From assembly GCA_022702545.1 (NCBI GenBank), contig JAHRBC010000005.1:3472001-3536000 (forward strand): a stretch of 64,000 bases of DNA. The letters are read 5' to 3'. The DNA is from Phycomyces nitens (taxonomy: Eukaryota; Mucoromycota; Mucoromycetes; Mucorales; Phycomycetaceae). Each line of letters starts with the position of its first letter. The first letter of the stretch is position 1. A program made the translations under genes and the position numbers. The notes under the pieces were generated by a model that was not told the DNA's origin, did no database searches, and was given only the letters and a program-made list of their open reading frames with translations. Shown here piece by piece: positions 44,433 through 56,093 of this stretch.

Positions 44433-46710
44433 TGTCAACAATGACACGTGTGTGTTTTGGTTGTGTGTGTATGAATAACCAAAGGTCAAAGAAAATAGAA
44501 ATATTCGAAACAAAAACTAACAGTTCAACTTAGCCCCAAAATACTGGCAATTATTGAATGTTCAGATAAATGAAACAAAGATTTCTTTCAAGACAGAAAA
44601 TTGATCACAGAATAGATCTTGTTTATTGATTGAAAATAAGGTGTCTTTTATAGACGATCCTTTTGAATAAAAATATGAGAAAATAAAATAAGGAAAAAAC
44701 CACAACATAATAAATGAGTCATTTGTTGGGAAAAACGAGAGGATAGTAAAATAATAATAAGAGATTTGGATAAGAAGAAATAAGAAGAAAGGAAAATAGT
44801 AAAACTAGATGTGAATAGTACAGATCCGCGAATCAGAGAAGGAGAAAAGAGAAATAAAAGAGACAAGATGTTGGTTGGCGATTTCCAATGAATGACAAAA
44901 GCGGAAATGTAAAGAAGTAGTTGTTTAAATGTGATAGATGTTGACAGAAGGTTCAGGTGAGAAGGGTAAACGCAAGTTTGTACAAAGAACGAGGTAAAAA
45001 CATCACTTGAGATTTTTCGTGTACATGCGTACACGAATAAGGTTTGGCGGGAAAATGCGACAGGCTTACCGACCCTCTCAACTACCCAAGGCACCAATTT
45101 CCAATGTCACGTGCTCCGTGACTTAGGCCAGGCTTTCCATGCCGGCCTTCCACCTTCCGACCACGCGGACCGGACCAAGCTCCTGGGCCCTTTGGCCGGA
45201 CTGGCCGGACTGGTCGGACCAAGGCGAGATTTGGGGTTTTGGTGATCACCCCACCACAACCGTATCAACAATGACGCGTGATGTGTGTATACGGTTGTGT
45301 ATGGTAACCGAACGGGCGACAAATAAAATATATAAAAGAAACAATGAAAGAACCAGTAAAAGACTAATGAAACTCAACAGAAATATCCCCAAAATGACCG
45401 GGCAAAATATAACTGCTCTTCAGAGATCGAGAGCTTAAACTCGAAAGAATAAAATAACCGTAAAATTGATCGTAAAACTGACTGATGATCTTTATTTCAT
45501 TAGAAAAGAATGTCTTTTATAGACAAAGAAAATAACTAAAAGAATAACCGAAAAATGAAATAATAAAATAATAAAATGATGCCATCAAGGCCAAAGGAAA
45601 AATATAATAAAAAAAATACTATAACATAGTAAAGAAAAGGGTAAGACAAAGAAGTAGGGGAAATAAACTAAAGAAGTACAGAATGGTGCAATCCTGCAAG
45701 AAAGTGAGAAAGGATTCACAAAGGAAATATAAAAGGAAAGAGTATAAAAAAGGAAATAATAAAATGTGATAAAATAAAAATAAAGAAAAATTGAAAAGAA
45801 GGAGAAATAAAGAAACTTGGGGATCGGCCATCCTTACTCGGCTCGGACTTCTTCTTCAGACTGGTCCGGCCTCCGACCCCTCCTAGGCCTGTTCCGGGCC
45901 CTTGGTCCGGCTTCATGGTGGAAACTGAACCTGCCCACAACACACGTGTCAACAATGACGCGTGATGTGTGTATACGGTTGTGTATAGTGACGAACGACG
46001 GCAAATAATAAAACGATAATAAAGATAAAGAAAATGACTAACGAAACTCAACAGTATATTCCCAAAATGTAACCGGGCAAAATATCACTGCTCTTCAGAG
46101 ATCGAAAAGTACAAATAAAATAAAATAGAACCGGTATTAAACCCAACGAAAGATGATTTTTATTGATTGAAAACTGAATGTCTTTTATAGACATTCAGAA
46201 TCGAAAAGGAATAACTGAAAATAATAAAATAAATGGATGGAATTGTGCCATCGCAGTCAAGGTAAAACAAAGAATAAAGAAATAAGTGAATAAAATGATG
46301 TAATTCTAGACAAGTGTGATAAAGTATAGTATAAAAATATTGTAAAAATAATAAAGGTAAAAATGGAAGAAGTACATTGTACAAAGACAATTGTTTAAAG
46401 AGGTGTAAAATGGTGCAATCCTGCAAGAAGGTGTCAAGGATTCACAAAAGAAATAGGAAAGGAAATAATATAAAAAAGGAAATAAATAAATGTGATAAAA
46501 TAAAAACGGGAAAAGACTGGGAAGAAAGAAAAATATAGAAACTCGGGGATCGCCCAGCCAACGTCATCTCACCGGAAACCCGCCCAACTCACTCGGCTCG
46601 GACTTCTTACTCGGACTTGTCCGGCCACCGACCCCTCCTACGTCTATGTCCGGGCCCTTGGTCCGGCTTCATGGTCGAAACCAAACCTGCCTACAACACA
46701 CGTGTCAACA
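44433..46710 (-). repeat. Tandem array of three solo-LTR-like units
   Basis: Units of about 0.69-0.84 kb meet at TGTCAACA-type junctions at 44433, 45263 (TATCAACA), 45947 and 46703-46710. On the minus strand each starts TGTTGACACG or similar, contains a TATA box in TCTATAAAAGACA near 46185, 45515 and 44645, an AATAAA signal and a CTCTGAAGAGCAGT block, and ends CATTGTTGACA. No internal gag or pol lies between them. The array faces the 5' end of tRNA-Asn at a distance of 7 bp. Confidence 0.75.
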
Positions 46711-46717
46711 AGCATAT

Positions 46718-46790
46718 GCTTCCGTGGCGCAATTGGCAGCGCGTCTGACTGTTAATCAGGAGGTTGGTGGTTCGAGCCCACCCGGGAGCG
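46718..46790 (+). tRNA. tRNA-Asn (anticodon GTT)
   Basis: A 73-nt cloverleaf: acceptor GCTTCCG/CGGGAGC, D-stem GCGC/GCGC, anticodon stem TCTGA/TCAGG with loop CTGTTAA (anticodon GTT), TΨC stem GGTGG/CCACC with TTCGAGC, discriminator G. No intron. LTR sequences lie immediately on both sides. Confidence 0.95.
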
Positions 46791-46835
46791 TGTTCATCTT
46801 GTTTTTGTCACATTAATTTTGTCGGACATTATTTT

Positions 46836-47132
46836 TGTCGTGCCTGAATTAATGTCAGCCAATCAGGATGACAATTACACAGAGTTCTCTTTTGAGAACG
46901 ACGACCGAATTGATTCCCTTTTGCTCTCTGAAGACCTAGAAGACATTAGTTATAACAAAAGTAGATTAGAAACCAAAACAGACATTTATGATGGCTGAGT
47001 GGGTTTAGAAAAGATATAAAAGAGGACAATATTTCATTGAATAAAAAGTATCTATCTTCTATCCTCTTTTTACTCTTTTATCCTCGTTTACAATTCCCAG
47101 TGGGTTTGACCAATATTGGCTGTGTTATAACA
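46836..47132 (+). repeat. LTR-like repeat downstream of tRNA-Asn
   Basis: Starts TGTCGTGCCTGAATTAAT, similar to the gypsy LTR start TGTCATGCTTAATTTT, and ends TGTTATAACA. It contains TATAAAAGAGG and AATAAAAAG. It begins about 45 bp after the tRNA 3' end and has the same orientation. No coding region follows. Confidence 0.55.
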
Positions 47133-47155
47133 TTGGAAGAACAACCCAGATCCAA

Positions 47156-47438
47156 AATGACATTTTGATGAATCCGTAAAATCTGAAGATGATTAACCGC
47201 AGTACTTCTTTATGTGCAGTAACATCTTCCTGAGCATTAACCGCAGTACAATGTCTCTTCTTTTATGAAAATATCATATAATAACTACTGCAAATAATGC
47301 GCAGTATTAGTTAGAGAACTATATAAGATAACCAAAGTCATAATAATAAAAAGTATCTTTTATCCTCTCTTTGATTTTACGTATACTCCTGTTTCCCCAG
47401 TGGGATTGACCTTTTGGCTTTGTTATAGTAAAAGGAAG
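47156..47438 (+). repeat. Second, diverged LTR-like repeat
   Basis: Starts TGACATTTTGATGAAT and ends GTTATAGTA. It shares the 3' portion with the previous unit (AATAAAAAGTATCTTTTATCC, then CCCAGTGGG...GACC). A conserved GGAAGACCATCCCAG block follows it, as after the first unit. LTR identity is an inference. Confidence 0.45.
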
Positions 47439-48062
47439 ACCATCCCAGATCAGGAATGACAATTTTGGTGAATCAATTTGTCGTGCTTAATTTTGGTGAT
47501 ACAAATGTCGTTTTGGATCTGGGTTGTTCTTCCAATGCTATCACTGCAAAAGAGGGGCTGTTTGTAGTACCAGAAATCCGGCATTATGGTACTGAAAAGG
47601 GGTGGGTTTCACCTAGTTTAAATATTTTTTCAACTAGGAGGCATGCTAGCTTCACAGGTACCTCGGTGTCGTGGTTTGCAGTAGTAGAAACATGTAAAAA
47701 TGTGCCGCAGGTGAGGTCTGTTAGCACTTTCGGTATATAGATCTGATTTGGAACGATGAAAAAAAGTATTTAAAAGAACGGTTCTATTTTGGTCGTCTCA
47801 ACGTGGTCGTTGAAATGTTCAGATACGTCACATATCTTTATGTTGCAAGTTGTAGAAACTCGATGTATCTACTAGTGGTTACTACCCAAGACCAATCAAA
47901 TCAAACACTTGAAAGCCTCTTTATTCTTCTTCACCAGTAATATATCACCCATTATTTGATTTCCCGTTTATATTGGATTGGTAATGGTTTACGCTTTTAT
48001 TTTTATTGGAAAGAATAGAATGTTTCTAGGTTTAGGGTCTATTATTACGCCTATTCCTATGC

Positions 48063-48797
48063 CTAGCCGTTTCTACCCGGTTGCTTGCTGCTATTTGGAT
48101 GGAATATTTTTCTACATAAAAAATACCTGCAAAAATATGAATATCCAGCAATTTTTTGGGCTGCAGGAGTGTTCTGTAAAAGATAAAGAAGTGTTAATGA
48201 TGTGGGGTACAAAGAGAAAATTTTTGTGTGTCAAAAGATACTTACATTGCAAGAGATGGGCAAGAGTGCGCAAAGGGGACTTGAATTTTAAGGCTGGATG
48301 GGCTGTGTGGCAGGTTTTACTATAAAAAAGGGAATAAAAATTAATATGGGTGAACAGAGTGATGATATATTTAATTTACATACCAGGAGCCAAATGGGTT
48401 ATCAAAGTAGGGGGTATGGTGTGTAAAGGAAGCCCAAGTGAGTCTATAAAACACATAATAATAATAATTAATAAATAATCTGAATAATATTTTGGATAAG
48501 CAAAAGAGATTTATAAAGAATATTACCTTTATGATTACAATTGCGAATGATGGAGGAGGCCGATGGCATGAATAGAAAGGGCAGTCTACAATGGAATAGA
48601 GTCAGAGAGGGAACAAGTATGATTGAAAGAAAAAATTTTACCTGGTGCCGATGGCATCCCTATATAAGTTGTTTGGCCAATCTAAAAGAGAAAGTGAAAA
48701 TAATTTTTATCAAGATGATGGTACCAGTGAATGCGGCCAGTGAGTATTTGTCTAGATGGCCATTGTGGAAAGGATGAGTTGCAATGGGAGCGCACAT
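48063..48797 (-). pseudogene. T4b copy of the third gene (ORF-C) with nonsense codon
   Basis: Exons and introns mirror T4's 138-codon gene, and every GT and AG is retained. The start MCAPIATHPFHNGHLD and the end GRNG with TAG are conserved. The tyrosine codon TAC of T4 (QPYNSS) is TAA here (TTA on the plus strand at 48288-48290), truncating the product by about half. The exon substitutions seen otherwise change a few amino acids without breaking splicing. Confidence 0.5.
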
Positions 48798-49092
48798 CTA
48801 TGAAAAAGAGGTTAATTTGTGTGTATAAAGAGGTATAAAAAATGTCTTACCAGAGAAAGGCGCCAATATCAAAAAAGCAAGGAAAAGGAAAAATAAAGGG
48901 AACCAAAAAAAGGAGAGAGTCTGAAATTTTTTTCACCTTTGAAGCATGCTGCGGAAAGCATGATGGATTGAGCCCAAAAACAATATCAAGGCCGATTTGC
49001 ATCTCAGTGCTTCAAGACAATAGAGGAACATCTTTATAGTCATTCAAAATGCCTATATATAACGGCCTTTTTGATATTCAACCTCTCTTACC

Positions 49093-49095
<3 letters not shown>

Positions 49096-49123
<28 letters not shown>
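49096..49123. repeat. (AC)n microsatellite in T4b leader
   Basis: About 28 bp, the counterpart of the 33-bp tract in T4, placed between the accessory start and the third gene. Confidence 0.9.
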
Positions 49124-49235
49124 TTACTCACCCACCCAACAAAACAGTTTTTGTATGTATATTATATTTATTTTTATTTCAATTGAACAAAAACTAATAA
49201 TTATAATCGAAATATACTTTACCATATTCTAGAAA

Positions 49236-50424
49236 ATGGTTAACCAAAGAAGATCGATTGCTCCTCGTCCCACTCCTGCTCCTGCTCTCACTCCTGCCAA
49301 CATGGAGCAAATTGTCGAGATGCTCTCTGGAATTCAAGACAACATGACCAGAGTGGAAGATAAGGTCACCAATGTAGAAGGCGAGTTGGTGACCTCCAAC
49401 ACCAAACTGGTAACGATGGATGCCAGACTTGGTGTCATCATTGCTGGAACCCGTGAAGCCATTAAGGCCATTGACAATTTTGGAGAAGAGGTTCCTGCCA
49501 CTGCCACCAGTGAACCCAGCAATGTTGCGGTTGTGGAGGCCATTGGTTTGGCCGGACCCAGCCATAAAACATCAGTGGAGGTCAATGTAAGTATTATACC
49601 TTATACTATATTATCAATTCATTAACTTGTTTACTATATCAGAGAAAGATCCGTGAGTTCTTGTGGGAGCCAAATTTCCATGCAAATACTCCAGCAGAGA
49701 TCTTGGCCAACACTAACAAGCCCAGGTGGAACACGGATGTTCACTTTAATGTGACTCCAAACAAGGAGTTAGTGAACAGGCTTCTTGTCGTCCTGGAGCG
49801 CAAGTTTGCTGGTGATGGGATGAGAACCAAGGATCTTCGTGATAAGCTCCACAAAAACTTCATCAACAGATGCAAACAGGAGAAGATCTCTGCTGCTGCA
49901 AAAGAGATCACGAACACACGTTCACGGAGAGCCAGACGTGCTGGTGAAGTAAGTTATCCTTGATATATTAAAAATCTATTCCAAAAAATAATAACAAGGT
50001 TATTATTAGAACCACAAGCGCCGAACAAAGGCATACGGCAGCAACATGGTTGCCATCAACCAAGAGATGGGCCGGGATTGTGCCAATGCACTCCCCAAGG
50101 AAGCAATGTCCGGAGGAGAATCGGATGACGAAGTCTCCGAAACTGGAAGAAGACGTGTGATTCGGACCGTCCGCCCAAGTTGGAGAAGCGATGAAGTGAG
50201 TTGTTGAGCTGATTATAAATAATATTTTGGATGACTTTAGATTACTAATGTGCAATTGATAGTACAACCGATTTATCCAAGTCATTGATAGATTCGTTGG
50301 TCTCCAACTTGGAGCAAACTCTCACCAGTTGCTGTCAAGGGTTTATGGCAGAACTGTGGACGTGGCAGTCCCGACCAATTTAAATCCCAGTCTTGCTCAG
50401 TGGGCTCTTAGACATGGGCTTTAA
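49236..50424 (+). CDS. T4b accessory protein, intact (334 aa)
   Basis: Exons 49236-49586 (351 nt), 49643-49948 (306 nt), 50010-50195 (186 nt) and 50263-50424 (162 nt), GT-AG introns. The first exon is a Pro/Ala head followed by a good heptad pattern (EQIVEMLSGIQDNM, VEDKVTNVEGELV), so a coiled coil and oligomer are likely. Exon 2 has FLWEPNF, WNTDVHFNVTPN and the basic end TRSRRARRAGE. Exon 3 has MSGGESDDEVSETGRRR and VRPSWRSDE; exon 4 starts YNRFIQVIDRF and ends LAQWALRHGL. It shows the full-length form of the gene that is broken in T4. DNA binding through the Arg-rich segments is inferred. Confidence 0.8.
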
Positions 50425-50545
50425 TAAAATAATTTTTATCTCCATCTATTTTTTTTTGACACGCGTTACGTTTTGACGACATTTATAAAGGCAATGCTAT
50501 TTCTGTTTGTTCTTTATAAAAGAGAAAAGATATTTATTTTTTTTA

Positions 50546-53500
50546 TTACACGCAAAGTTTCTTTGGCAAAGGAATGACCAGCATCCTCTTTATACCATTT
50601 CGGCTTGTGTGTGTGGCAGTCGCAACTTCCAAAAGAAGGCGATGCACTGGCAAGATGCACTCATTGGTAGCAGGAGAAAAACTGGGCAAACAGATGTCAA
50701 CACCTTCATCTTCGCGTGATCGTTCATAACAGACACCATTCCATCGCACAAAGGCAAAGACATGCTGGCTTTGATAGCCACGACGATTTAAACGGACAGA
50801 GGCAGAAAGAGGCGGCGTAAACTGATGAACAAAAATATACTGTATCTGCCCAGTATAGGCGGTCTGGTTCTCACCAGTGCTGCTACCAAACAAAGCTTGT
50901 ACACGAGATCCACCATTTCCAGAGCTATTGTGTCCACGATAAACTTGGCCAAGGAGATTTATCGATTTCAGCTTCACGATCTGATTGTCAACAAACAACG
51001 AAGAAGAAGTGGCATGTTGATAATGCTGGAGGGTGTCAATGTCATACGTATCCACATAGTAAGCCAACAATTGAGGATAGTCAATATCACTCATTTTTGT
51101 GGCAGACTTTTGAAGCAGAGGAAACGCAGAGGGGGAAGAGGCTCGTTACCCTTGATTGGGAATTCAGAATTCTCTGAAGCTTTGATGAAATCCAGCAATC
51201 TGAACGGGCGTCGTGTTGGTGTTGGTGTGGGTGTGGGTGTGGGGGTAGGGATAGAGGCAGAGGTGGAGGCAGAGAGGAGGTTTGAAAAGAGAGGAGTGAA
51301 GATGTCTTGGCTTGGAGATTGTAGAACAGCATTGACATAATCATTCTTGAATACGTCCTGGACAAATTTCCGCATGTAGGTTGCCTCAAACCCATTCTTT
51401 CCATTCGTGCTCACGTTCTTTAGCAATCCGTTGTACCTCTCAAACCCAAAGAGCCAATAGCCGTACACCGGTCCAAAATCATTGATGGTCTTATGAAGAT
51501 GGAGGTGCAGGTGCATGTTGCAGGTGAGAAGACTTGGAGGGTAAAGGCGCTCGCACTCTTGGCAGAATTGCTGAAGGTGGTGATGGGCATTGTCAACATC
51601 CTGGAAGGACACAGATGGCTTGACAATCAGGCGGCAGGCATCCACAAAGTTCATCCAACTGTTAAACTTTTGACGCAGGAGAACGGGCTTCAATGCAACA
51701 GGCGAATATACCAGCACCCAAGATTTCCACTCGTCTGCTTTCATGAATGGAAATCCCCTGGCAATCTTTGTCTTTAGTGAACTGTAATCACTTGGCAGCT
51801 CCATGGTGTCTGCTATCTCCTGCATCACAAGAAGATCGTCATTGGACAAATCACCACCAGAGATCCAGTTTTCAACCATTCTCTTGGCGGTTCCCAGGAA
51901 GAGGTTGTGCATGGGGTCCACCACAGTTGCGCGGACAAGATCAAGATACTGGAGGCGGTGAAGCTCTGACCATCGTACACCATTCTCAACTTCAAGTCCA
52001 TGCCTTTCGGAAATCGTCTGGGCATCTTTCCAAAGTGTTGCATGGTGTCTGTTGTCAACTGATGTCCGAAGAGACCATTGTGAATAGTCAAATCCACGGA
52101 AATCCACCTGGTTTGACCCCTCCAAACGAGAGAACTGACGATTGCACTTGTAGCATGCATTGGTGCTGTTGTGTGCCGTAAACCCACTCGTCTTCCTTGC
52201 AGCTGGGATATCGCACGCCACCATCAACAATGCAGCACGGACATTGACACCAGACGGGCACTCGTAGGTCGGGATCCTTATTCCAACAAACAACTGCTCC
52301 AGTTCATCGACCAACGGCTTGAGATAACTGTTGATCTCATCTGTCTTTGGCTCCTTGGGTCCAGGCATCAGACCGACGAGAATAGTATTTTCGGCCTTGA
52401 ACCTTTCCTCCCTAGGCAAATTATTGATTACAAGATAGATGGCACCACAAGAATAGCTGATTCCATCAAAGGGCTGGAACCAGTCAATGTTCAGTGTCAG
52501 CATCAAAGAACGTGGATCTGCAACGAACGAAACACCACCCATGTCCTGGAGACCCTTCCACATTGCACCATCGTAGATATCGCACATGGTGTCTACAACT
52601 TTTAGCTCCTGGTTCCAGTGACGAATCTTGGTCTCAAAATCCGGGCGGAGGAAAAGGACTCTCAACGCCTGCTTGACGGACTGATAGACGTACGATCTCT
52701 TGGCAACCAAAGCACCAGATGACGATTGCTTCATCAATTGACAACCACATACAGATTGGGAACCGAGCTTAGCAGAATCGCACCGAAGTGGAGCAGACCC
52801 AGCTTCCTCATACACCGTGTGGCAATCCTGGCACACAACGAATCTCTTTACACCCTTGGTCAAGGCAGTGAAACCCGTCATGCTTTGGAGACCAGAAAGG
52901 CTTGAGGGCAATTGGAAGTCCTGTCCGTAAATCGTCAAGAGTTTGTTGATGAACTCAATCAAGACAACAGCACCCTTATCGACCACATAACGGGATGCAA
53001 ACAGAACAACGAAAATGGCAATTGCTCTGTGCACTGGGTTTTCGGGCATACCAGGAGTAGCAAAAGGGTCTATTATTTAAAAAGGAAAATTATTAACACT
53101 CAATTTTTGCTTGCTTTTGTATTATAGCTATTCAATACTGACCTTCACTATCAAACTCCTCGACCTCAATCTCCTCGACATCGGCTTCATCATCACTGTC
53201 ATTGTCAGAGTCGTTGGTGATTTCGGCACCATCGCCATTGACCTCATTGTCAAGTTGATCGGCATCAACCATTTGGTCATAATCCCCAAAAGGTAAGCTG
53301 GGCTGACTGTCAACTGCCACGGATTCGGATTCAATAATCGGCATTGCTGCAAATATGGGTTAGATTAGTTTATTACTCTGCACTGGTTTTCAAATAAATA
53401 TATTTTACCCTCAACGTCCAAATCCATCATATCACTTTGTGTGCCTGAGTTCAATTGAAAAATACAAGTTATTATTGCGCAGTAAATGAAAATTAACACT

Positions 53501-53659
53501 AGTATACATACTGCTCTCAAATTCGCCAGTTTCTTCAGTTCTTGCTCTCTTACTATGGCGTTGGTAAGTGCGCTTGGATACAATAGTGAATCCTTGCTGG
53601 TTATTGCTGCATTTGTTGCAGTAACAGGCAGTAGTGTTTTGTGCGGAAATAGAAGACAT
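50546..53659 (-). pseudogene. T4b transposase with one-base frameshift
   Basis: Exon 1 starts at 53659 (CYCNKC...YQRH), exon 3 spans about 53346-53143 and exon 4 starts at 53069, mirroring T4. The core is intact (LNIDWFQPF, CDIPAARK, CYKCNRQF, VDPMHNLFLGTAKRM). After GNEPLPP the frame changes because the G run at 51131-51135 has five bases where T4 has six (as C). The C-terminal domain continues in another frame to 50546 (VIPLPKKLCV). A homopolymer sequencing error cannot be excluded. Confidence 0.8.
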
Positions 53660-54091
53660 AGTTTATATTATTTGATTGTGAGATAAAAAAGGAAACAAGT
53701 GCTACATATTTTTATTTGCTGTCATTTTATAGACAAGAAAAAGGCTATTGTTCTTTGATCCTTTGCCCGAACCAATAGGATGCATCAAAATTATACTTTT
53801 TATTTTTAAAAAAAATAATGTCTGAGATGAAAAAAAGCTCTATGTTTCTAGTACCCATCTGCACCATTTATACTAGGTGAAATCGAGGGGTTTTTCCAGT
53901 GTATAACACAGCCAATATTGGTCAAACCCACTGGGAATTGTAAACGAGGATAAAAGAGTAAAAAGAGGATAGAAGATAGATACTTTTTATTCAATGAAAT
54001 ATTGTCCTCTTTTATATCTTTTCTAAACCTACTCAGCCATCATAAATGTCTGTTTTGGTTTCTAATCTACTTTTGTTATAACTAATGTCTT

Positions 54092-55642
54092 CACTGCAAA
54101 AATATGTTCCTTTTACATATGTAAAATAATATGAAATTCTGAGTGAAATAAAAGATTTTACCCAGACTTTGAGTAATATTTTACTATTCAGACAGATATT
54201 ATTTCTACCTATAATTTTTTTATTTATCCTAAGGATGGAAACACTCTCATAAAGAACTATAGTATTACCATACACAAACTGACTATAAATTACTTTTTTT
54301 TTAAAAAAAAAACAGATGTTCTTGTATAACGTTGCATTTTTGTTTTGTTTTAAGAATCAAGAAAACAATGGTTTAAAGATTATAGAAACGTGCAAATGTT
54401 TTATTTCACATATCAATGGTGACATTTTATTGGACTATATTTTAACTGTCACTATAATAACAGCTTCTTATTGAACAGCTACATAGTTCTCACACTTTTT
54501 ATAAATATTTTTATGGAAAATCATTTATGAATAGTTTATTTTATTATTTTTATTTTTAGGAGAATATTATTTAGAATTCTGTTCTAGACCTAGATTTCAA
54601 AAATATTACTCATCTATATAGTATACCTTTTGATATATAGACACAGTATGGGTAGGTACTCCTTGTAAAAGACAAATAAAGCAGGAGAGTTTCTTGTGAA
54701 TAGATATTTATATATCTGTGATAAAAGAAGTAACAGATATTAATTTTTAAAATAATCCATATTTTTCATTTTGTATTTACCCATAAAGCTATATGCAATC
54801 ATAGAAAAATATTTATTCCAGATTGCAGATATAAAATGTGATAACTAAAGTAGTATTTGGCAAATAGTAAGAGCTTATACAAGATGTTTGCTTACATATT
54901 GAGAGTTGCGGGATAAAAACAAAATACAGAACATGGATTGCAATATGTTCAACTAAAAAATAATAAATTAATAAGAGAAAATATAACGATCTTTTTATAT
55001 TTACCATGTATATTATCATCAATATCATTTTGAAATATCAGAAAGCCGTCAATCTTTTAAATGAATAATTAGTAAACATATAGTTTATCATGATATTATA
55101 TTTACCTTTGTCATAAAAGAAGAGCATATTATACTATATTAATAATATATCAGTAGTTAATATAGTATACTTGACAATATAAACAACATGTTTAAAAAAT
55201 AATAACTTACCAGGGTATTGAAAAATAAAATAAATAGAAAAGAAAAGGAAAAGGAGAATATATTATTTGAAATTTATTTGAGGTTACCATGAGTCGTACA
55301 TACTGGGACCCAGTTTTACAGACCAAAATAGATTAATACAGATGATCTTACAGCACTGATTAAAAATGTAAATTATAATAAAAATATTTTCAATAAGCAT
55401 ATTGTAGTCTATCCCCTTTTTATTTTCTAAATATCTTTACCAATAACTGTATTTTGCTTCGTATGTATTTATATGCTGAATAGGCAAAATATAATATTTT
55501 AATATATTCATATATTGTTATATTTATAAAATACATATAGAAAATGTCTTCTAGCTCAAGAAACTCTAATCGCAGATCAAATGCTAATGAACAGCCTGAC
55601 AGTTCTTCCCAGGGGGCAGGTAATCAGCCAAAACGCCGCAGA
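54092..55642 (-). mobile_element. T5b, truncated second copy of T5
   Basis: Starts CACTGCAAAAATATGTTCC at 54092 in LTR arm 2 and follows T5 (17384 onwards) closely for about 1.55 kb. T7 interrupts it at 55643, and the remainder lies right of the window. It includes the counterpart of the tentative T5 third transcript on the minus strand (about 54813-55115) and the start of the accessory gene (55544). Confidence 0.88.
55544..55642 (+). pseudogene. T5b accessory gene fragment
   Basis: The first 33 codons (MSSSSRNSNRRSNANEQP...) match T5 with a Gly-to-Asp change, then T7 starts at 55643 within the QPKRRR codons. It is broken by insertion. Confidence 0.85.
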
Positions 55643-55663
55643 CACTGGAAAAAGTATATGATT

Positions 55664-56093
55664 TTATGGTGGAGAAATATCTGTAGTATTAAAGTACTAT
55701 CATCGATTTATTGTTATTTCAATCTATATTTCTCCACCATACAAATATGAATGATACTATAGGGAATGACGCCTGGTCTATCAGAGAAATAGGTCTTTAG
55801 TTCCACTTGAAAAACCTTTGATACCCCCCAACTTTTCTGTTATTAAAGAGGTCTAGTTTATTTTATATTTCGTGTCGAGTAAGCCTATTATTTATTGTAT
55901 TTTGTGCCATATAAAGCTAATCGCAATATCGCGATTTACAATCTATTCATATCCTTTACTTTTAACCTCAGTAACTCATCTCTTTAGGCTGAAAATCAAA
56001 GGGAAATAATGTCTTTAGACTGAAAAGCAAAGGGAAATAATGTCTTTTAGACTGAAAAGCAAAGGGAAATAATGTCTTTTAGACTGAAAAGCA
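55664..56093. repeat. T7 subterminal hairpin and ~32-bp tandem repeats
   Basis: TTATGGTGGAGAAATAT at 55664-55680 is inverted as ATATTTCTCCACCATA at 55726-55741. Between 55982 and 56093 the unit AGACTGAAAAGCAAAGGGAA...TGTCTTTT repeats about 3.5 times. Such repeats near CACTA ends are usual binding sites for the element's own proteins. Confidence 0.75.

Larger units (their letters stand above)
47542..53901 (-). mobile_element. T4b, complete second copy of T4 (6360 bp)
   Basis: Ends CACTGCAAAAGAGGGG (47542) and, inverted, CACTGGAAAAACCCC (53901). TAT is duplicated at 47539-47541 and 53902-53904. The unoccupied form of the site is present inverted in arm 1 near 47125-47145. It preserves, uninterrupted, the sites where T5 and T6 entered T4. 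Genes: transposase (minus, frameshifted), accessory (plus, intact) and third gene (minus, one nonsense codon). The stretch 47542-48062 is terminus and subterminal DNA. Confidence 0.92.
46940..54091. repeat. Inverted LTR repeat, right arm split by T4b
   Basis: Arm 1 is about 46940-47168. Arm 2 is its reverse complement, about 47502-47541 resuming at 53905-54091 once T4b and one TAT are removed. The spacer between the arms is about 330 bp. T5b interrupts arm 2 again at 54092, where the matching sequence of arm 1 continues upstream of 46940. Confidence 0.75.

Noticed and set aside
47456..47740. 94-aa frame running from LTR arm into T4b terminus
   Set aside because: It crosses an insertion junction, so it is an accident of the T4b insertion and not a gene.
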